Shown piece by piece: positions 45,483-57,809 of a stretch of 64,000 bases of DNA. The notes beneath the pieces are model-generated. The model worked only from the letters and a program-made list of their open reading frames with translations. It searched no databases and was not told the origin of the DNA. Position numbers and translations under genes: made by a program. Within the stretch, counting starts at the first letter, position 1, and every line of letters begins with the position of its first letter. The stretch is from Isoetes taiwanensis (taxonomy: Eukaryota; Streptophyta; Lycopodiopsida; Isoetales; Isoetaceae). The stretch spans positions 5,584,775 to 5,648,774 of the forward strand of contig JAJEKV010000013.1 of NCBI GenBank assembly GCA_021234155.1, given 5' to 3'.

Positions 45483-46390
45483 CTAAGCAAAACCTCCAAA
45501 GAATCCTTGCAGGTCTCCAAAAAATGGTACAGTCACCGCAACGAAGCATGTAAAAGCTGAAGAGAACAGAGAATCAGAAAATGGAACTTCATTGATAGAA
45601 GTTGAGCAGGACAAAGAACATTACCAATACATAGAGATCTGACAACCAAACGAGCCTTGAAGCTTGGTTCAAGTTTGAATTTAAAATTCAGGAATGTTTC
45701 CAGTTGATCAAACAGGGGCATTGCATAAATCTATTAAGAACTGTGAATCTTGGTAAGAAACTTGCAAAAGAAATGGATTTAAGGCTAAAAACTTGTAACC
45801 TGATAGCTTCCAAATATATGAAGCACAACCAAGAGGTTGGCTATAACAGCTAACACCTTTGGTATGAAAAGAACAAGCACCAGCTTATCTTCATGTTTAT
45901 GGCCAAAAACCCAATCCAGGTGTTTGTCATTTTGTTTAAGCCCAGTAGCCTACAACTGCACATGGAAAGTAGCACAATGCAATTACTGTGTAGGCTAGAA
46001 GAACCCCAAGCCACATGGCTATTTTTGAAGGACTGTCTTTAGTGGATGGAATGGTTGCCTAAATCTCCAAAGCTACATTGTGGTCTGCAGTAGCAAATGC
46101 CATCTGGCCCATTGCATCAAAAATACCAAACACAGCCATGGACTCTTGTGAAAAGTCATAACTAACTGCTGGAGATTTTCCTCTATGGAGTGTTGCAGAC
46201 CAAGCAATGGTGGAATATCTCTGTCGTGATAGTAATATGATGTCAGGAACTTAAATTGAAGTATTATCTGCGCAGCACATTATAATAGAAGAAGAAAAAC
46301 ATTTACTACATGCTTACCCAATAGATGTAAGGGCAGCTATGACAGAAACCCATGTGATGCTATAAGTTGCTGAAACTGGCTTAGGAATAA
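45483..46390 (-). pseudogene. LHT-type amino-acid transporter fragment, four exons
   Basis: Minus-strand exons with good splice borders: 46318-46390, 45799-46220, 45625-45730 and 45483-45556. Markers are ITWVSVIAALTSIG, YSTIAWSATLHRGKSPAVSY, AFATADHNVALEI, IPSTKDSPSKIAMWLGVLLA, YTVIALCYFPCAVVGYWA, IYAMPLFDQLETFLN and VTVPFFGDLQGFFGGFA. These match the middle of lysine/histidine-transporter-like permeases (proton-coupled amino-acid uptake at the plasma membrane). A CAG-to-TAG stop sits in the ALEIQATIP motif, and there are frameshifts in the first exon and after GYWA. Both the N-terminal exons and the native C-terminus are absent. Confidence 0.9.
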
Positions 46391-47740
46391 CTGTATAAAT
46401 CCAAAAAGCAAAACCCAATGTTTCACCTTCGCATTTGAATAAATGTTATGTTGCTAATCTTTCTCATGGATTTTGCAGCAGTTAACATATGCACTGTATC
46501 CACTCCACGCAGCTCAGCTTTCCTAAAAGGGAATCATGTATGGGTGGAACAACATAGTCTGAGTAGATATGACTCTCCATTCTTACAAATATCCTCCCGG
46601 GAAAAGATAACTAGTAATCCGACCTGTTATATTTATTTATATACACGACATAAAGATACATCAAGAGGTGTTAACATTCTACTAAGCATAGCAATAAATA
46701 TACAAACAGACCAGGACCACGAAGAACAACATCCTCCTAGGGCATTTCAGAATAACACAGGATGGAATCTATGGAATGGATCCTTGGAGTTTATTCGGCA
46801 TTCTTTTGCATGACCACAGAGAACAATATCTTCTAAACACATTTTAGTATAACAGCAAGCAGGAGGTTCCTTCTGTATATATAACATCTGTATAAGAAAA
46901 TACCAGAAATGAAGAGTCATGTGGCCATGCCACGAAACACAGCAACCAAATGTCGTTCTTCAATCCAAATGCAAATAGACCACACTTTTTTCCTGTGTTA
47001 TTAAAGCACAGAAAAGCTGGTGATTTCGTCTGAAGGAAAAACCTACGTTAATAAAAAATAAAAAAATCGACCCTCTGAAGACAGAATAGATCGCTAGGAT
47101 CTTTGATGTTACCCCCTTTGAATCCAAAACTGGAATGGAAGTGCTCCTCCTGAAGATAGAATGAGCAAAAACAATATGAGTAAGACCCTGAAAAATAGTA
47201 AAGACCCTTAAACGTATATCTGGCAGCAATCTTTGGATTCCCAGCCCTCAAACGTATTCTAACGCCTTAGCAAATCCAAGGAAACCCTGCCGGAACCGTA
47301 AAAAAACTTACATCTTGGGCGCCAAAACGTAGGAGGTACCTTAAGTATAAGTATATGTACTTCAAAATTCCAAAAATTCTCCGTCCACGCACATGTATTC
47401 TACGGAATACATGTGTGAACCCCCCTTGCTTCATGCTCATCCAAGCAGCAATATCCTATCCCAGGGCAACAAGAGCGAGATCACAGTGTACCAATACTAG
47501 GGTAACTGTGCGGTTTCTTATGGCCCGCCAAGGTGGATAGAGCACGCAAGACCCACCAGGATGCTTCTGCCTCAAGCCCAAGGTCCTTGGCAAAGAAGAG
47601 GACCTGGCCTTACCGAAAGGCAGAAAGGAAGAATCTTGTGAGCTGATTCACTTTTTCTAAATTCATAGTGACCTCGTCCTCCTTGGCTTCCTCCACCTCC
47701 TCTTTTAGATGCTCCTTATTGTCATAGAGGTCTTCCCTTC
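46391..47740. other. No recognisable gene
   Basis: About 1.35 kb with no supportable coding sequence, repeat or RNA. A plus-strand frame at 46448-46813 is open for 121 codons but shows no familiar motif and overlaps where further LHT exons might be expected on the other strand. Confidence 0.45.
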
Positions 47741-47744
47741 TTCA

Positions 47745-48290
47745 TCAGTTTTCCATAGGAATGGTGACATTATCAATATTATGGACATGGGGTCCCATGG
47801 CGGCAAAGGCGGCGTCAAATGGTTGGAATGGAGCATCTTGCAGCATAAGTTGGTGCAGACTTAGAAGAGTTTCAACAGGCTCCACATCCCCCTGATGAAA
47901 ACCTAACAAAATTTTGAACTTGGGGTGGATACTCAACAGGGGAGAAGTCGAGGAAGTCGTCCTGGCAATACTCAGCCAACTCGTAAAGAACTTGTGCCTT
48001 GGCCTTGCGGCGAAAGTTGGCTATCACATGGTATGCCCACATGATGTCGTCGAGTAGGAGGTAATCTTGATTATTGACACGAATAATCGGGAGACCATCC
48101 AATCCGGCAAGTTTATGCCCCGGCTCCGATGCACAGGCATCTCAGCAGCTAACTACTTCCATCGTTCAAAGTCGGCATGGCTAACCTGCTCATCTTCATT
48201 AGGAGTCGAAGGAATGGGTACTTTTCCTGTTTCTGAAGGTGCGGCCTCATCATCAACATAGCGATCCATAAGGATAGCTAAGGCAAACTG
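47745..48290 (-). pseudogene. Unassigned coding-like region
   Basis: Minus-strand frames MDRYVDDEAAPSETGKVPIP (about 48270), then GLPIIRVNNQDYLLLDDIMW, YELAEYCQDDFLDFSPVEY and MLQDAPFQPFDAAFAAMGPH follow one another with a stop and two frame changes. The amino-acid content looks like real protein with an acidic N-terminus, but I do not know the family. A decayed transposon gag-like or plant-specific gene is possible. Confidence 0.4.
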
Positions 48291-48411
48291 AGCTCAAAAT
48301 AAGCATGCCTGCCGAACTGGAGGATAGGGGCATTCTTTGCTCATCGCTGGATGCCACGAAGGATATCCTCTACATGTCGATCATGTAGATATCCTCTGAT
48401 ACAAGGTGTCT

Positions 48412-48699
48412 CTATCCAAGTATAGGCGGGAAGGATCCCCCGTGTGGGATGCACCTTAGAACAATTTCTTGAGTGTAAAACTCAAGAAACTGAGCATCCT
48501 CTGGATGTGCTTCCATATTCAGAATGAGATCCACCTCTTGTAACAAGAAAGGATGAAGAGATTCGATGGGACTTGGGAATCCCAATGCTCGCCATTTCAA
48601 ACGTACAGAGTAGTCTATGCTAGGGTAGAAGAGAAAGAAGGAATACAAGCAATTGAAGGCGCAAGAGAAGTATGAACACAAAGTACGATTGTCTCTCAC
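48412..48699 (-). pseudogene. Unassigned coding-like region
   Basis: A minus-strand open stretch of 95 codons includes RLKWRALGFPSPIESLHPFL and AHPEDAQFLEFYTQEIVLRC. The composition is protein-like and it lies in line with the fragments on either side, so it may belong to the same decayed gene. No motif recognised. Confidence 0.35.
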
Positions 48700-48901
48700 T
48701 CTCTCCCTTTTCGTTTGAAAAGTAAAGTTGTTGACGTCACGTCAGTAATTAATAATTAATTTCCCCCTTTTTTTTTAAATGTTAATAAAACACATGATGT
48801 ATACAAAATAAATGAAGTCAACGGATGAATACCATATATTAATACCAATAACAACAGCACAAATTTTTTATATATGAATAATTATTACAAAACTTTCAGA
48901 A

Positions 48902-49400
48902 TTTAGATTGGATCTCCACGGATCCATGGAGCCAATGCCAAATCCTTAGGCATAATGGTGACTCTTGGCGTGAATAGTGCAAAGGTTTGCCTTACCCAGA
49001 AGAGCAACCAAATAATCCTCGGCGGCCTCCTGTAGAGCAAGGATGCATGTGTCTAGAAGCGCAGCTCAGTCTTGAATTCTTGGGCGATCTCCCGCACCAA
49101 GCGCTGGAATGGCAATTTGCATATTAGGCGCTCCGTGGATTTCTGGTATTTCCGGATCTCCCTCAATGCAACAGCGCCAGCCTTGAAATGGTAAGTCTTC
49201 TTTTGGCGCTTAGGCGGCGAGGGCAAAGGAAGTGTCTTGCCGCCAATGGCCGGATAATTAGCCCTTTGGACTAGGGCTTCATGGCACTCCGCACTCTTGG
49301 CTTTCACTGCCCCTCCTGCCGCTTGTAACTGCTTCTTGTACTGCCCTCCCAACCGTTGAGGGGTCTTCTTGCGCTTCCTGTGGATAGTGCGGCCTTCGGA
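48902..49400 (-). pseudogene. Histone H3 pseudogene, divergent tail
   Basis: The minus strand reads [45 protein letters not shown], then a stop where Gln is expected. After a one-base loss, ALQEAAEDYLVALLGKANLC follows, and in a third frame RVTIMPKDLALAPWIRGDPI. This covers the full H3 histone fold without introns. The N-terminal tail ([13 protein letters not shown] ... [20 protein letters not shown]) aligns only loosely with the canonical tail and is longer. Loop 1 has normal H3 length, which argues against CENH3. It cannot encode a working histone. Confidence 0.9.
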
Positions 49401-49537
49401 CTGGTCCTAAACTTGTGTCTGGGCATCTACTTCCCTTCTACACTCGGCTATACTCTGGGCGTGCTACTCCAGTCTCAAATGGACTTCGATCCATCTATGT
49501 ATCTTTGCAAGGTAGCATTCCGGCATAGCTGCCATCT

Positions 49538-50086
49538 CTAGTCCGACGCGCTGCTGAAGTAGGGGGGTGAAGTACTCAGGGAGGTCATTCCAGATATAGC
49601 AGATTCAGTCCTCTCTTCATAATAATAAGATGGCAGGATAAGGGGGTTGCCATCATCAATAAACTCGCCATTCTCAAGATAAATGAACTCCACTCCCCTA
49701 GCTTGTGTGTCTCCCCTCACTATTTCTCGGGCATCTGCTTCAAAAGCCATATCCATTACTCTTCGTGCCTCGACCCGAGCAGCTTCGGTATCATCTCCCA
49801 TCGAAGATTTTGGGGGGAAGAACTTGGTGATGATCAAAATTTGATCGGGCTGCTCTACCAATGTGTACATCTCCCCCAAAGCATTAAGCTTCAAAAGGAA
49901 GCGCTCGGTTAAGTGAAATATGGGAAAGGGGATTCTCCCTCCCGATTTAAAGCACAAAACTAACTGAACCAAAAGGAATTCTATCCTCTTAGGGCCTCTG
50001 GTAAGAAATCTCCCAAGAACGGCGAAGATTTGGATGATGTTAAGGGTGTCATAGGTTTGATCCATACGTATACGAGCCAATCTCAT
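49538..50086 (-). pseudogene. Unassigned open frame, 182 codons
   Basis: The minus-strand frame starts MRLARIRMDQTYDTLNIIQI and includes RFLTRGPKRIEFLLVQLVLC, LNALGEMYTLVEQPDQILII and an acidic C-terminal half. It is uninterrupted, which is unusual here. I do not recognise the family. It may be the N-terminal part of the same decayed gene as 47745-48699, with the H3 copy inserted or lying between. Confidence 0.4.
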
Positions 50087-50808
50087 TAAAAGACATAGGG
50101 TTTAGGGTAGAATCACAATGAGGATTAGTGGCGCTAGGTAGGGTGGGTAGCAAGTTAGGTGGCCAAGGTCAGCTATGGATGTCGAGCTTAGTCCGGCGGC
50201 TATGGCGTCCAAGGGCAGTGAAGACACAAAAGGCGAATACAAAAAATAAAAAGAAACTTCCAACAGTGCAAATGCACCATTTTTGGTCCATCTTCTGACA
50301 ACTCTAGTGTTAAGCTTCATAAAAGGGGCTAAAGGTCGTTCTAATCGTGAAGGGTTTTAGACTTGTACAAGATCTATGGACAAGCACAAGAAGTAAAATT
50401 CAAGGTTAACTCTGCTCTTGCATTCTGGTTGGGGCTTAATGAAATATTGCGGGAAAGAATGGTGATACATGGGGCTTCTGAATCTACGACTAAGGCCGAG
50501 CGTAGAAAGATTCACTAAATCATAGAATGATTTAAATTTTGTTCACAAAATTGTAGAATGATTTCGTATTTTTTGATCTGTCACTTTCTGTTCACATTTA
50601 GGTCCGGCAAGCATCTCAATAAATTGCTGATAAGAGATCTATCAAAGTTTTAGGTTTGTGCAGGAGTTAGTACACGGTGAGTAAAGTTGCTCACCGATTC
50701 AATTCAAGACTCTGGGATTGTAGTTTTTGAAGTATGTTTCTCCCGCGGGGATCAAACCCGTGCTACATAGATCTGTGGATGTTGTTAACAGGACATTGCA
50801 AAGTCCAC

Positions 50809-51055
50809 GATTAAAATTGGCTTTATAGTGATATCCAAGGACAAAGGCAGTATGCTTGCTTGCAGAAACAAACAAGTGGGAGTGACAATGGGATTAAAAT
50901 CAGCTTTACAGTGATATCCAAGGACAAAGGCAATATGTTTGCTTGCAGAAATAAACAAGGGGGAATGTAGCAGGATTAAAATTGGCTTTACAGTGATATC
51001 CAAGAACAAAAGCAGTATGCTTGCTTGCAGAAACAAACAAGGGGGAGTGGCAGCT
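50809..51055. repeat. Minisatellite, about 82-bp unit x 3
   Basis: Three tandem copies starting GATTAAAATTGGCTTTACAG and ending AAACAAACAAGGGGGAGTG, at 50809, 50892 and 50973. All contain TGATATCCAAGGACAAAGGC and GTATGCTTGCTTGCAGAAA with a few differences. Confidence 0.95.
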
Positions 51056-51289
51056 GGAAAAATCCAAAATCCAGAATGATGGAAAAAGGATCAGATAATA
51101 ATGATCATAATAATATTGTGCATTAGTGAGCCCATTGCTATTAACGTTTTTGCTCGAAAACCCTTCGGGGCGAGGTTTTTTAATCCTGACAATAATTGGC
51201 TTCATTAATGTGGTCCAGGTCAGTGCGACTTTTTGACAACACTGTTGGACACTAAGACTATGTTCAACAATAGTAGAAATTGTGGCTTC

Positions 51290-51776
51290 AAGATCTTTTC
51301 AATCGCAATTTGAAGAGTCAGCAAGTCTTATTGGCAATAGACTCAAGTTCCTGGGACAATCTAGCAAAGAGAGCATTTCACTTGGCTTCTGCGTAGATTA
51401 TTTGGTCAATTTGGAAAAGGAGGAATCTTTTCATTTTCTAGGGTAATAGATGCTATGATACTCAAGTCCTCATTGAAGCTAAGTAATGCTTTATCAAAGC
51501 ATATATATCATCATCAATAGATTGAAGCGAAAAGTTGTATTTCGGAGAACTATCTTCAGATTCATATTTATGCTTAATTCACGTTTAGATATTGTATGCT
51601 GCAAGGAGGCAGGTTGTTCTACTCTAGTGGAAATTTTCTCCATTAAGTTTTCAGCCGCCCATCTATGTGTACAATTTCTTTAAGTTTTGCGTCTTGCCAA
51701 TAAAAGAAAACTAGAAGTAAAGCAGGCTGAGAGTGTCCTAAGTTATATCTTCGGGTGGAGCATTACCAAAAAAAAA
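51290..51776 (+). mobile_element. 5'-truncated LINE 3' end
   Basis: The plus strand reads KRAFHLASA, a stop, IIWSIWKRRNLFIF, matching the ORF2 tail of the LINE stub at 21.5 kb. It is followed by a 3' UTR with AATAAAAG and a short A run at 51768-51776. The 5' limit is uncertain. No clear target duplication. Confidence 0.75.
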
Positions 51777-52448
51777 AGTCTGAAGTTATGTTCTAAGCCT
51801 AAAGATTTCATTTAACTTACTAACCTGGTTGGAACAATAATTTGATTCCTTAAATTTTCATCCATGCAATACCTAAGAGAAATGCAGGATGCTTAAGTTT
51901 AAAAACTAGAAGCTCGATCATTGAAATGATTAGGAAAAGGGAATTGTACCTGACTTTAATATTCCTTATAATATGTTGGTGGCCTTGAAATGTCCGTTAG
52001 TCTTAAATGCATGTAGTAGTAGTCTTGATGTGCCTCGTGTGAAATATTCTATGCCTTGAAATGTTGTGAAAGCCCCCTCCCCAAAAAAAAAAAAAAAAAA
52101 AAAAAAATCATATTGAGCAAAAATGTTTTTACACTGGACATTCAAAAAGTCCATTCGTGGTAAAAATCATGTTCTAGAAAGCCCACTCACGTTAGAGGTT
52201 ATATCACATCACCATAGCTCTTGTAAGGCCAACGACCCTTAGGAATAAAGTTCTTCACATTTTTTAAGTTCATGTTGCTCCTGTGAGAACAATGTAAAAT
52301 ATTTCATCTATTTCTTTTTTAATTCCAAGATGATCTTGTGATCTATACGACAAATTTGAGAAGGATTAATAACATTAATGCTACATTATAAAGCGACGCT
52401 AATTATGTTAGAGAACAAGGAATTCAACATTACATTTACCCTTAGTTA
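51777..52448. other. Spacer with 25-bp poly-A
   Basis: A pure A run at about 52082-52106 may be the tail of an unrecognised insertion. The rest shows no gene. Confidence 0.6.
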
Positions 52449-53103
52449 GAAGATAATTTTTTTTTTTGAGGGATAAAAAAGATTTTATTTACTTAGAGAG
52501 AATAATACAAAGCCACATGGCAGAGGTGCACCCATCCACAAATATGAGATGGGGGTAGCTACGTAGCTCCAGCTTGTACTATTCTCTTTCCCGACCTAGA
52601 CCAGATCAAAATAGGTGCCCCATATTTCTTCCTTTACCTCTTCTTCACATTTAAAAACTAGCCTAAATTTTTTAAGTCTTTCAAGTACCAGGTGAAGTAG
52701 CTGAGTTGATGATATGAATACCTCCCCGATTCTCAAAGAAAGACTCGGGCATTCCTCCTTTTCCATATTGACCAGATCGTTCAGGCCCTAGCTATGTGAA
52801 AAGAAATCTTCTTCTTGGGACACCATTCTGGAGGGAGAATTCCTAGCAGCAATTCTTTGGTTCCTAAGGGGTATTCGAACCTATCCAGACTCCAGGCCCA
52901 TACTTCATGCAACATCCCACATTCCACCAGACAATGTTCTATGGATTCCTCTTCCTCTTCACACTAGGGCAAAGTGGGCTCACGTTATTGTCCCATTTGG
53001 AGACTAGATGATTGACCCTTGGGACCCTGTGGATCACTTGCCAAAGAAAGACGTTGATTCATGGAGGGAGGAATTTCAGCCAAGCCGCGTTTCTCCAGAT
53101 GTT

Positions 53104-55690
53104 TTAAGGATGTCCTCCTCCGATCACTAGCTCCCACTTGGGAGATACTGGAAGAAATCCCTTAGTCTTCAAACTAATGTAGCATGACTTCACAAACTTG
53201 TTTGGCTGTATCGAAGGATGTACGACCCATGGACTTTGATCTCCTCTATTTATTGTGTTTGGGAGTATGGAAGCCACGCATTCCCAAATTATCTTGTCTG
53301 CCTCCTTTAAACCAAAACAGGCTTGAAATGCTTCCCAACTGGCCAGGTGCTCTCCCATATACCACTCGAAAGCACAAGAATGTATACCACGCTTTTCCAT
53401 CTCTTCACAATCCTCGCGTCAGCCACTATACCTAATGGGCCTTGTTTATTGTGCAATTCCACTGGTACCCACCATGGAGGGGAGGTCCCTGCTTTAAATT
53501 TGCTGATATCAAGCGTGAATAGTTTCTTTATGGCATTCCAAGCCGAAATAAGACCCTTCAGGAAGGGGGAGGCTTCTTTACATGGCTTGAGATCAAAAAA
53601 GAGAGACCATGGAAGCGAGACCTTGACGGAGGGCTTACTATGCTTACAAGAATATAATAGAGCTTGGTTGATGAGGTGCAAACCTGGAGACTTCACCTTT
53701 TCCTGAAGAATCATCCATATGAATTTGGCTATTAATACTTTGCTCTGTAAGACTATGTCAAACATACCAATTCCCCCTTCTGTTTTGTCCCTCTTGCACT
53801 TCCACCAAGCAATTTTGATCGTTGCACCTTCTTCATTACCTCCCCAGACGAAGTTTCGAATCAGCCCTTCTAACTCCTGCACCTTCTCCCTCGGAGCAAG
53901 TAGAATTGATGATATGTATACATAAGTATTACTTAGCACATGTTTTGCCACAGTAATCCTCCAAGCAAGGGATAACTTTGCTACCTTCCACCAATTTAGG
54001 TGTTTATGTAGGCCTAGTAGCATTTCATCCCATATTCGTTTTTTCCATGGTAAGCTTTCCAAACATGTGGGATGCCTGTTCTCCAAAGGCCACTGCACTG
54101 AGCATTTTTTCCAATTTATGAGGCAGCCTGAAGCTATTGAGAAGGTGGCCAGTAGTTGTCCTGCACATGACATATTGTTTTCCTCCCCTCGATAAAATGT
54201 AAACGAAGTCGCGCATCTTGATAATTTACTGATTTGTTGAGAACCGTCCCACATTTCTAGTCCCCGAATGAGACCGTCTGCGATGCTTGCAGGAATAACT
54301 GTGAGAGAGCTTCACGCTATATTGAAGAGAAAAAGGAGCCAGGGGACAACCTTGCCCGATGCCCCTCTTAATCTCAAATATAGGAGATGATTTACCTTGA
54401 AATAAGACCGAGGCTCGAGCTGATCTCAATAGTTTCATTACCCCTTACGTAAAAATATCCCCACAACCCAGCTTTTGAGCATCATTTTATGCAAAAACTC
54501 CATTTAATGCTTGTCATATGCCTTGGTGAAATCTAGCTTTAGATAGGCTACTTTTTGTCCTGTTTTTCCGCCCAATTCTAACCCTTCAAAAGCCGATGCC
54601 ACATTGCTCGAGAATACTCCTACCCCTGTAAGAAGCCATTGGGCCCGTGAGATACCTTCCGCTAAAATTGGTTTGATCTTCTCTCGCCATAGCCTTGGCT
54701 ATGATTTTGTAAAATGCGATAGGAGTGTGATAGGCCTCAATCGTTAATTGTGCTTGGCTCCTTACACTTGGGTACCAAGGCTATGCGACCTGTATTCAAT
54801 CTTGGATTTAAATTTTCAGCTTGCAAGAAGTCCGGTATGCAGAAAAATATATCATTTTTAATCCATTCCCAATTGCATTGGTAGAATTCGATGGGAATTC
54901 CATCCATACCCTGACATTTATTCTTAGCCAATAAGAGGGTGGCTTTTTCAAGATCCTCCATAGAGAGAGAGCTTACTTAGAATATCTTTTTGGCTAGAGC
55001 TCATTATAGGTGAAACTTTTGAGATCACTAGCTCTTCATATGTATCTTGGAATGGTAAGTTATGTTCCCCAAAAACCTTGGAAATGATTATGTAAGTACC
55101 TTTTTAGATCCCCCGGGATTTGAGAGTCGGCCCGTAAGCCTAGTGCAATGGTTGATAGAGTAGACGACCTCTTCTTTTCTTTTTTAGTGACTTAAAGAAG
55201 AACTTGGTGCATTTATCACCTTCATTTAGCCAAGTCAATCCCGCTTTGCATCTGTTCTCAATTATCTTGACTTCCTCTAGTGCCTTTATCTCGTTCTATT
55301 ATTCCCTTCTCCTCTATCCCATCATTCGGGCCCAATGCTCTAAGTGAGTGGAGCTGATTGTAAAGGCTATCCAACTCTTCCCTCCCCTTTATGTTTTAGC
55401 TCTACCCCAACTTTTGGCATAATTTTTTATATTACCTGTAGTTATCATGGTTTCCATCCCCGAGCCCGCTTCAAAGTGGATTGCCATATGCTTTTACAAG
55501 CCTCCACAAATTCGGATCTTTCGGATATCTAGTGTTGAGTTTGAATCTTTTTTTTAGAAGTTCTAATCGCAAATGGGTAGATATGACCTGTGGATTGTGA
55601 TCCGAGATAGCATTTTGTAGAAGGTTGGATCTATGCACGTTTGGAAGGATGGTAAGTGCCTCATCGTTGATGTAGCATCTATCATGTCTT
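53104..55690 (-). pseudogene. LINE ORF2 remnant: endonuclease end, RT, linker
   Basis: From the 5' side: an APE-endonuclease end (RCYINDEALTILPNVHRSNL ... ISDHNPQ), the linker LTWLNEGDKCTKFFFKSLKK near 55220, RT start LLAKNKCQGMDGIPIEFYQ (54961-54737), KRGIGQGCPLAPFS near 54360, then a degenerate catalytic box near 54215 where YADD is no longer readable, and a 315-codon frame (54254-53307) including GLIRNFVWGGNEEGATIKIA. Most of the endonuclease N-terminal to DRCY is gone, joining ORF1 almost directly to it. No activity is expected. Confidence 0.9.
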
Positions 55691-55699
55691 GCATAAGTC

Positions 55700-57809
55700 C
55701 TACCACGGAATCTTGCATAAGTGTTCGATCTCTAACCAACACGGAATTTTGATGGCCGAGATTTGACGGGGAGAAAAGCCAGGTGAGTAATATTGATATA
55801 AAATGTACTCTCCCATGAATGAGTCTACTGCGCGGGACACCATCTTATCTACCACTACTTCGCTATCAAAAAGAATGAGAAAGAAGTTACTTCCCAGTGC
55901 CTTTAGCGATTCGTGTTGAGGTAGGCCTAATTTCTTCAGGTGTGCTGAGAGCCAGTATTCCAGTTTTCGGAGGTCCAGAAAGCCTCCTGTAAAGAAGCCT
56001 ATGACTGACCGTGTCACCAAATTCTCAACAAATTTTACGTGCATGTCGTGATCTATTTCTGCAACTGGGAAGTTGGACTCCTCGTCAACTTCCATACTTC
56101 CATCTTCTTCCGGACACTGTTGGCCTTTATTTAGTTTGCTCAAATCTTGAGCAAATCCTGCTTCCACTATTTTTAGAGCTGCGTCAACTCTCAAACTTCT
56201 GACTGTTTCTGTTGGTAACTTGTTCTTTATCCATTCTGAAAACCTCGGTTTGTTCACTCTTGCTACAGTGTCATTATTCTTCCACGCATCCCTTGTATTA
56301 TTTCTTGTACAACCTACACCTCTGACCTTCTCTTGATTGTACTCTCTATCCCCTGAGTTAATCTGTGGGCCTTTATTTTGTATCCCTACACCGCTTGACT
56401 GGTTCTCAGATGTAACTATATTTGGGCCCTTACTTTTCATCATTATTCCGTTTTGCTTATCGATAACACATGGTGCAGCCTTAGTACCAAGAGAGTTATG
56501 TGATGGTAATGCTATCTGTGTTCCTGTGCTTTGGTTATAGGCATGGAAAAAATTAGCGGCTAAACTTAGCTAAATGGCGAAATTTTGGGCTTGTTCAGAA
56601 AAAATTTGGCTAAACTATGGCCCTTTTTGGGCTAAAAAAATTAAAATTTTAGCCAAGTCTATTTCACGCCCCACCTCCATTTCGTCCGACTTTAGCTAAT
56701 CACAAGAAAGTGTAACTGCCAAAATTTGGAAAGTTTAGCCAAAACTTAGAAGCTTTTACGTCAAATTTTAGTGTACTTTAGCCAAATTATCCTATAGCCT
56801 TTATATTTACTATGGTCAGTTATTGTTTAGGTCTTGAATTAGTGCAAAATAGTCAAAAGATAGAAGATTTTTTCTTTTTTAAATAAAAGTTTAGCCAAAC
56901 GTAAGAAAGTCCAGGTGGCAAAATTTAGAAAGTTTAGCTAAACATTAGAAGCTTTCACCTCAAATTTTGGCATACTTTAGCCAAGTCTATTTTACCACTT
57001 GGAATATAAAAGTTCCTTAATTTTTTCCCTGGTTATAGGGGAGCCCTTCTGCTACCGAAGCTGCATCATTCCATTTCCTTTCCTCCATTGCTACTATAGA
57101 TGCTGCAAACTTGTGCCTGAGTTCTGCTAGTTTATCACTTGCTTGTTTTTCCTTTCCATTGCCTTCTATCTCTAAGTCTTCCACTAATGCATCTGCCATA
57201 GTAGGCTCTGAGGAAATTTTTTGTGTGGGAGTATCCTCCCCCCCCTCCTTGCTACTGCTGCTTTCAGTTTTTGGATTGCCCCGTGTGCATTCACACATGC
57301 ATTTGGGGCCTTTTCTTTAAAACCTATCTCTATCCCTGAATCATTGGATTTTAGCCCTCTCTAAGAGGGCTTGATCTATGGCAGAAGCTTCGAATAATGT
57401 GGCTGAATTTAAAATTGAAGAGTGGAGATCATAATTTATCTCGTGAGGAGCTAAAGCCCCAAGAGTTGCAGAAGGATTATTGGATGCTTGAGGAAATACT
57501 GGCAGAACCCTAGGATCCTCAGACAAGAGGGAAGATTGGTGACTGGCCTCAGAGGCCTTGCCACTTGCTAATATGCTCCTTATTGATGCCGATTGGGGCT
57601 CAGAACCCCCGTTCTTGAAGACTGGCTGGACATCACTGTCTTCCCCTAACCCTGGAACTGCCCCTAACAGGGACGATTTCCTTACATTACTCGGTTTGCC
57701 CAGAAAGGGGCCCTGCGGGGGCCCTGGTCCCCCGTTGAAGACACCTAGGCTTGGCTGCCGTGGCCGCCGAACCAGCCGCCTTGCCGCCCGTCGCCTGCTT
57801 CTGCGCCAT
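55700..57809 (-). pseudogene. LINE ORF1 with DUF4283 domain (split by hAT)
   Basis: Starts MAQKQATGGKAAGSAATAAK with a Gly/Pro-rich N-terminus, continues through ALAPHEINYDLHSSILNSAT and KLAELRHKFAASIVAMEERK, is split by the hAT element, and resumes TGTQIALPSHNSLGTKA. A 247-codon frame then ends in the DUF4283 region: IGFFTGGFLDLRKLEYWLSA, LKALGSNFFLILFDSEVVVD, YYSPGFSPRQISAIKIPCWL. DUF4283 proteins of plant LINEs are thought to bind element RNA. Two or more frameshifts lie in the N-terminal half, and the usual zinc-knuckle C-terminus is absent. Confidence 0.88.
56542..57031. mobile_element. Non-autonomous hAT element, copy 3 (short)
   Basis: Starts CATGGAAAAAATTAGCGGC and ends TTAATTTTTTCCCTG, with a perfect 8-bp duplication GTTATAGG (56534-56541 and 57032-57039). 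It is 490 bp, shorter than copies 1 and 2, and similar to them mainly at the ends and in the repeated TTTAGCCAAA motifs. It lies inside LINE ORF1, and the ORF1 frame reads across the site if one target copy and the element are ignored. Confidence 0.95.

Noticed and set aside
48902-49352. Centromeric histone CENH3
   Set aside because: The tail is unusual and EAAEDYLV is CENH3-like, but loop 1 has standard length and the alpha-1/alpha-2 sequence ([13 protein letters not shown]) is canonical H3.
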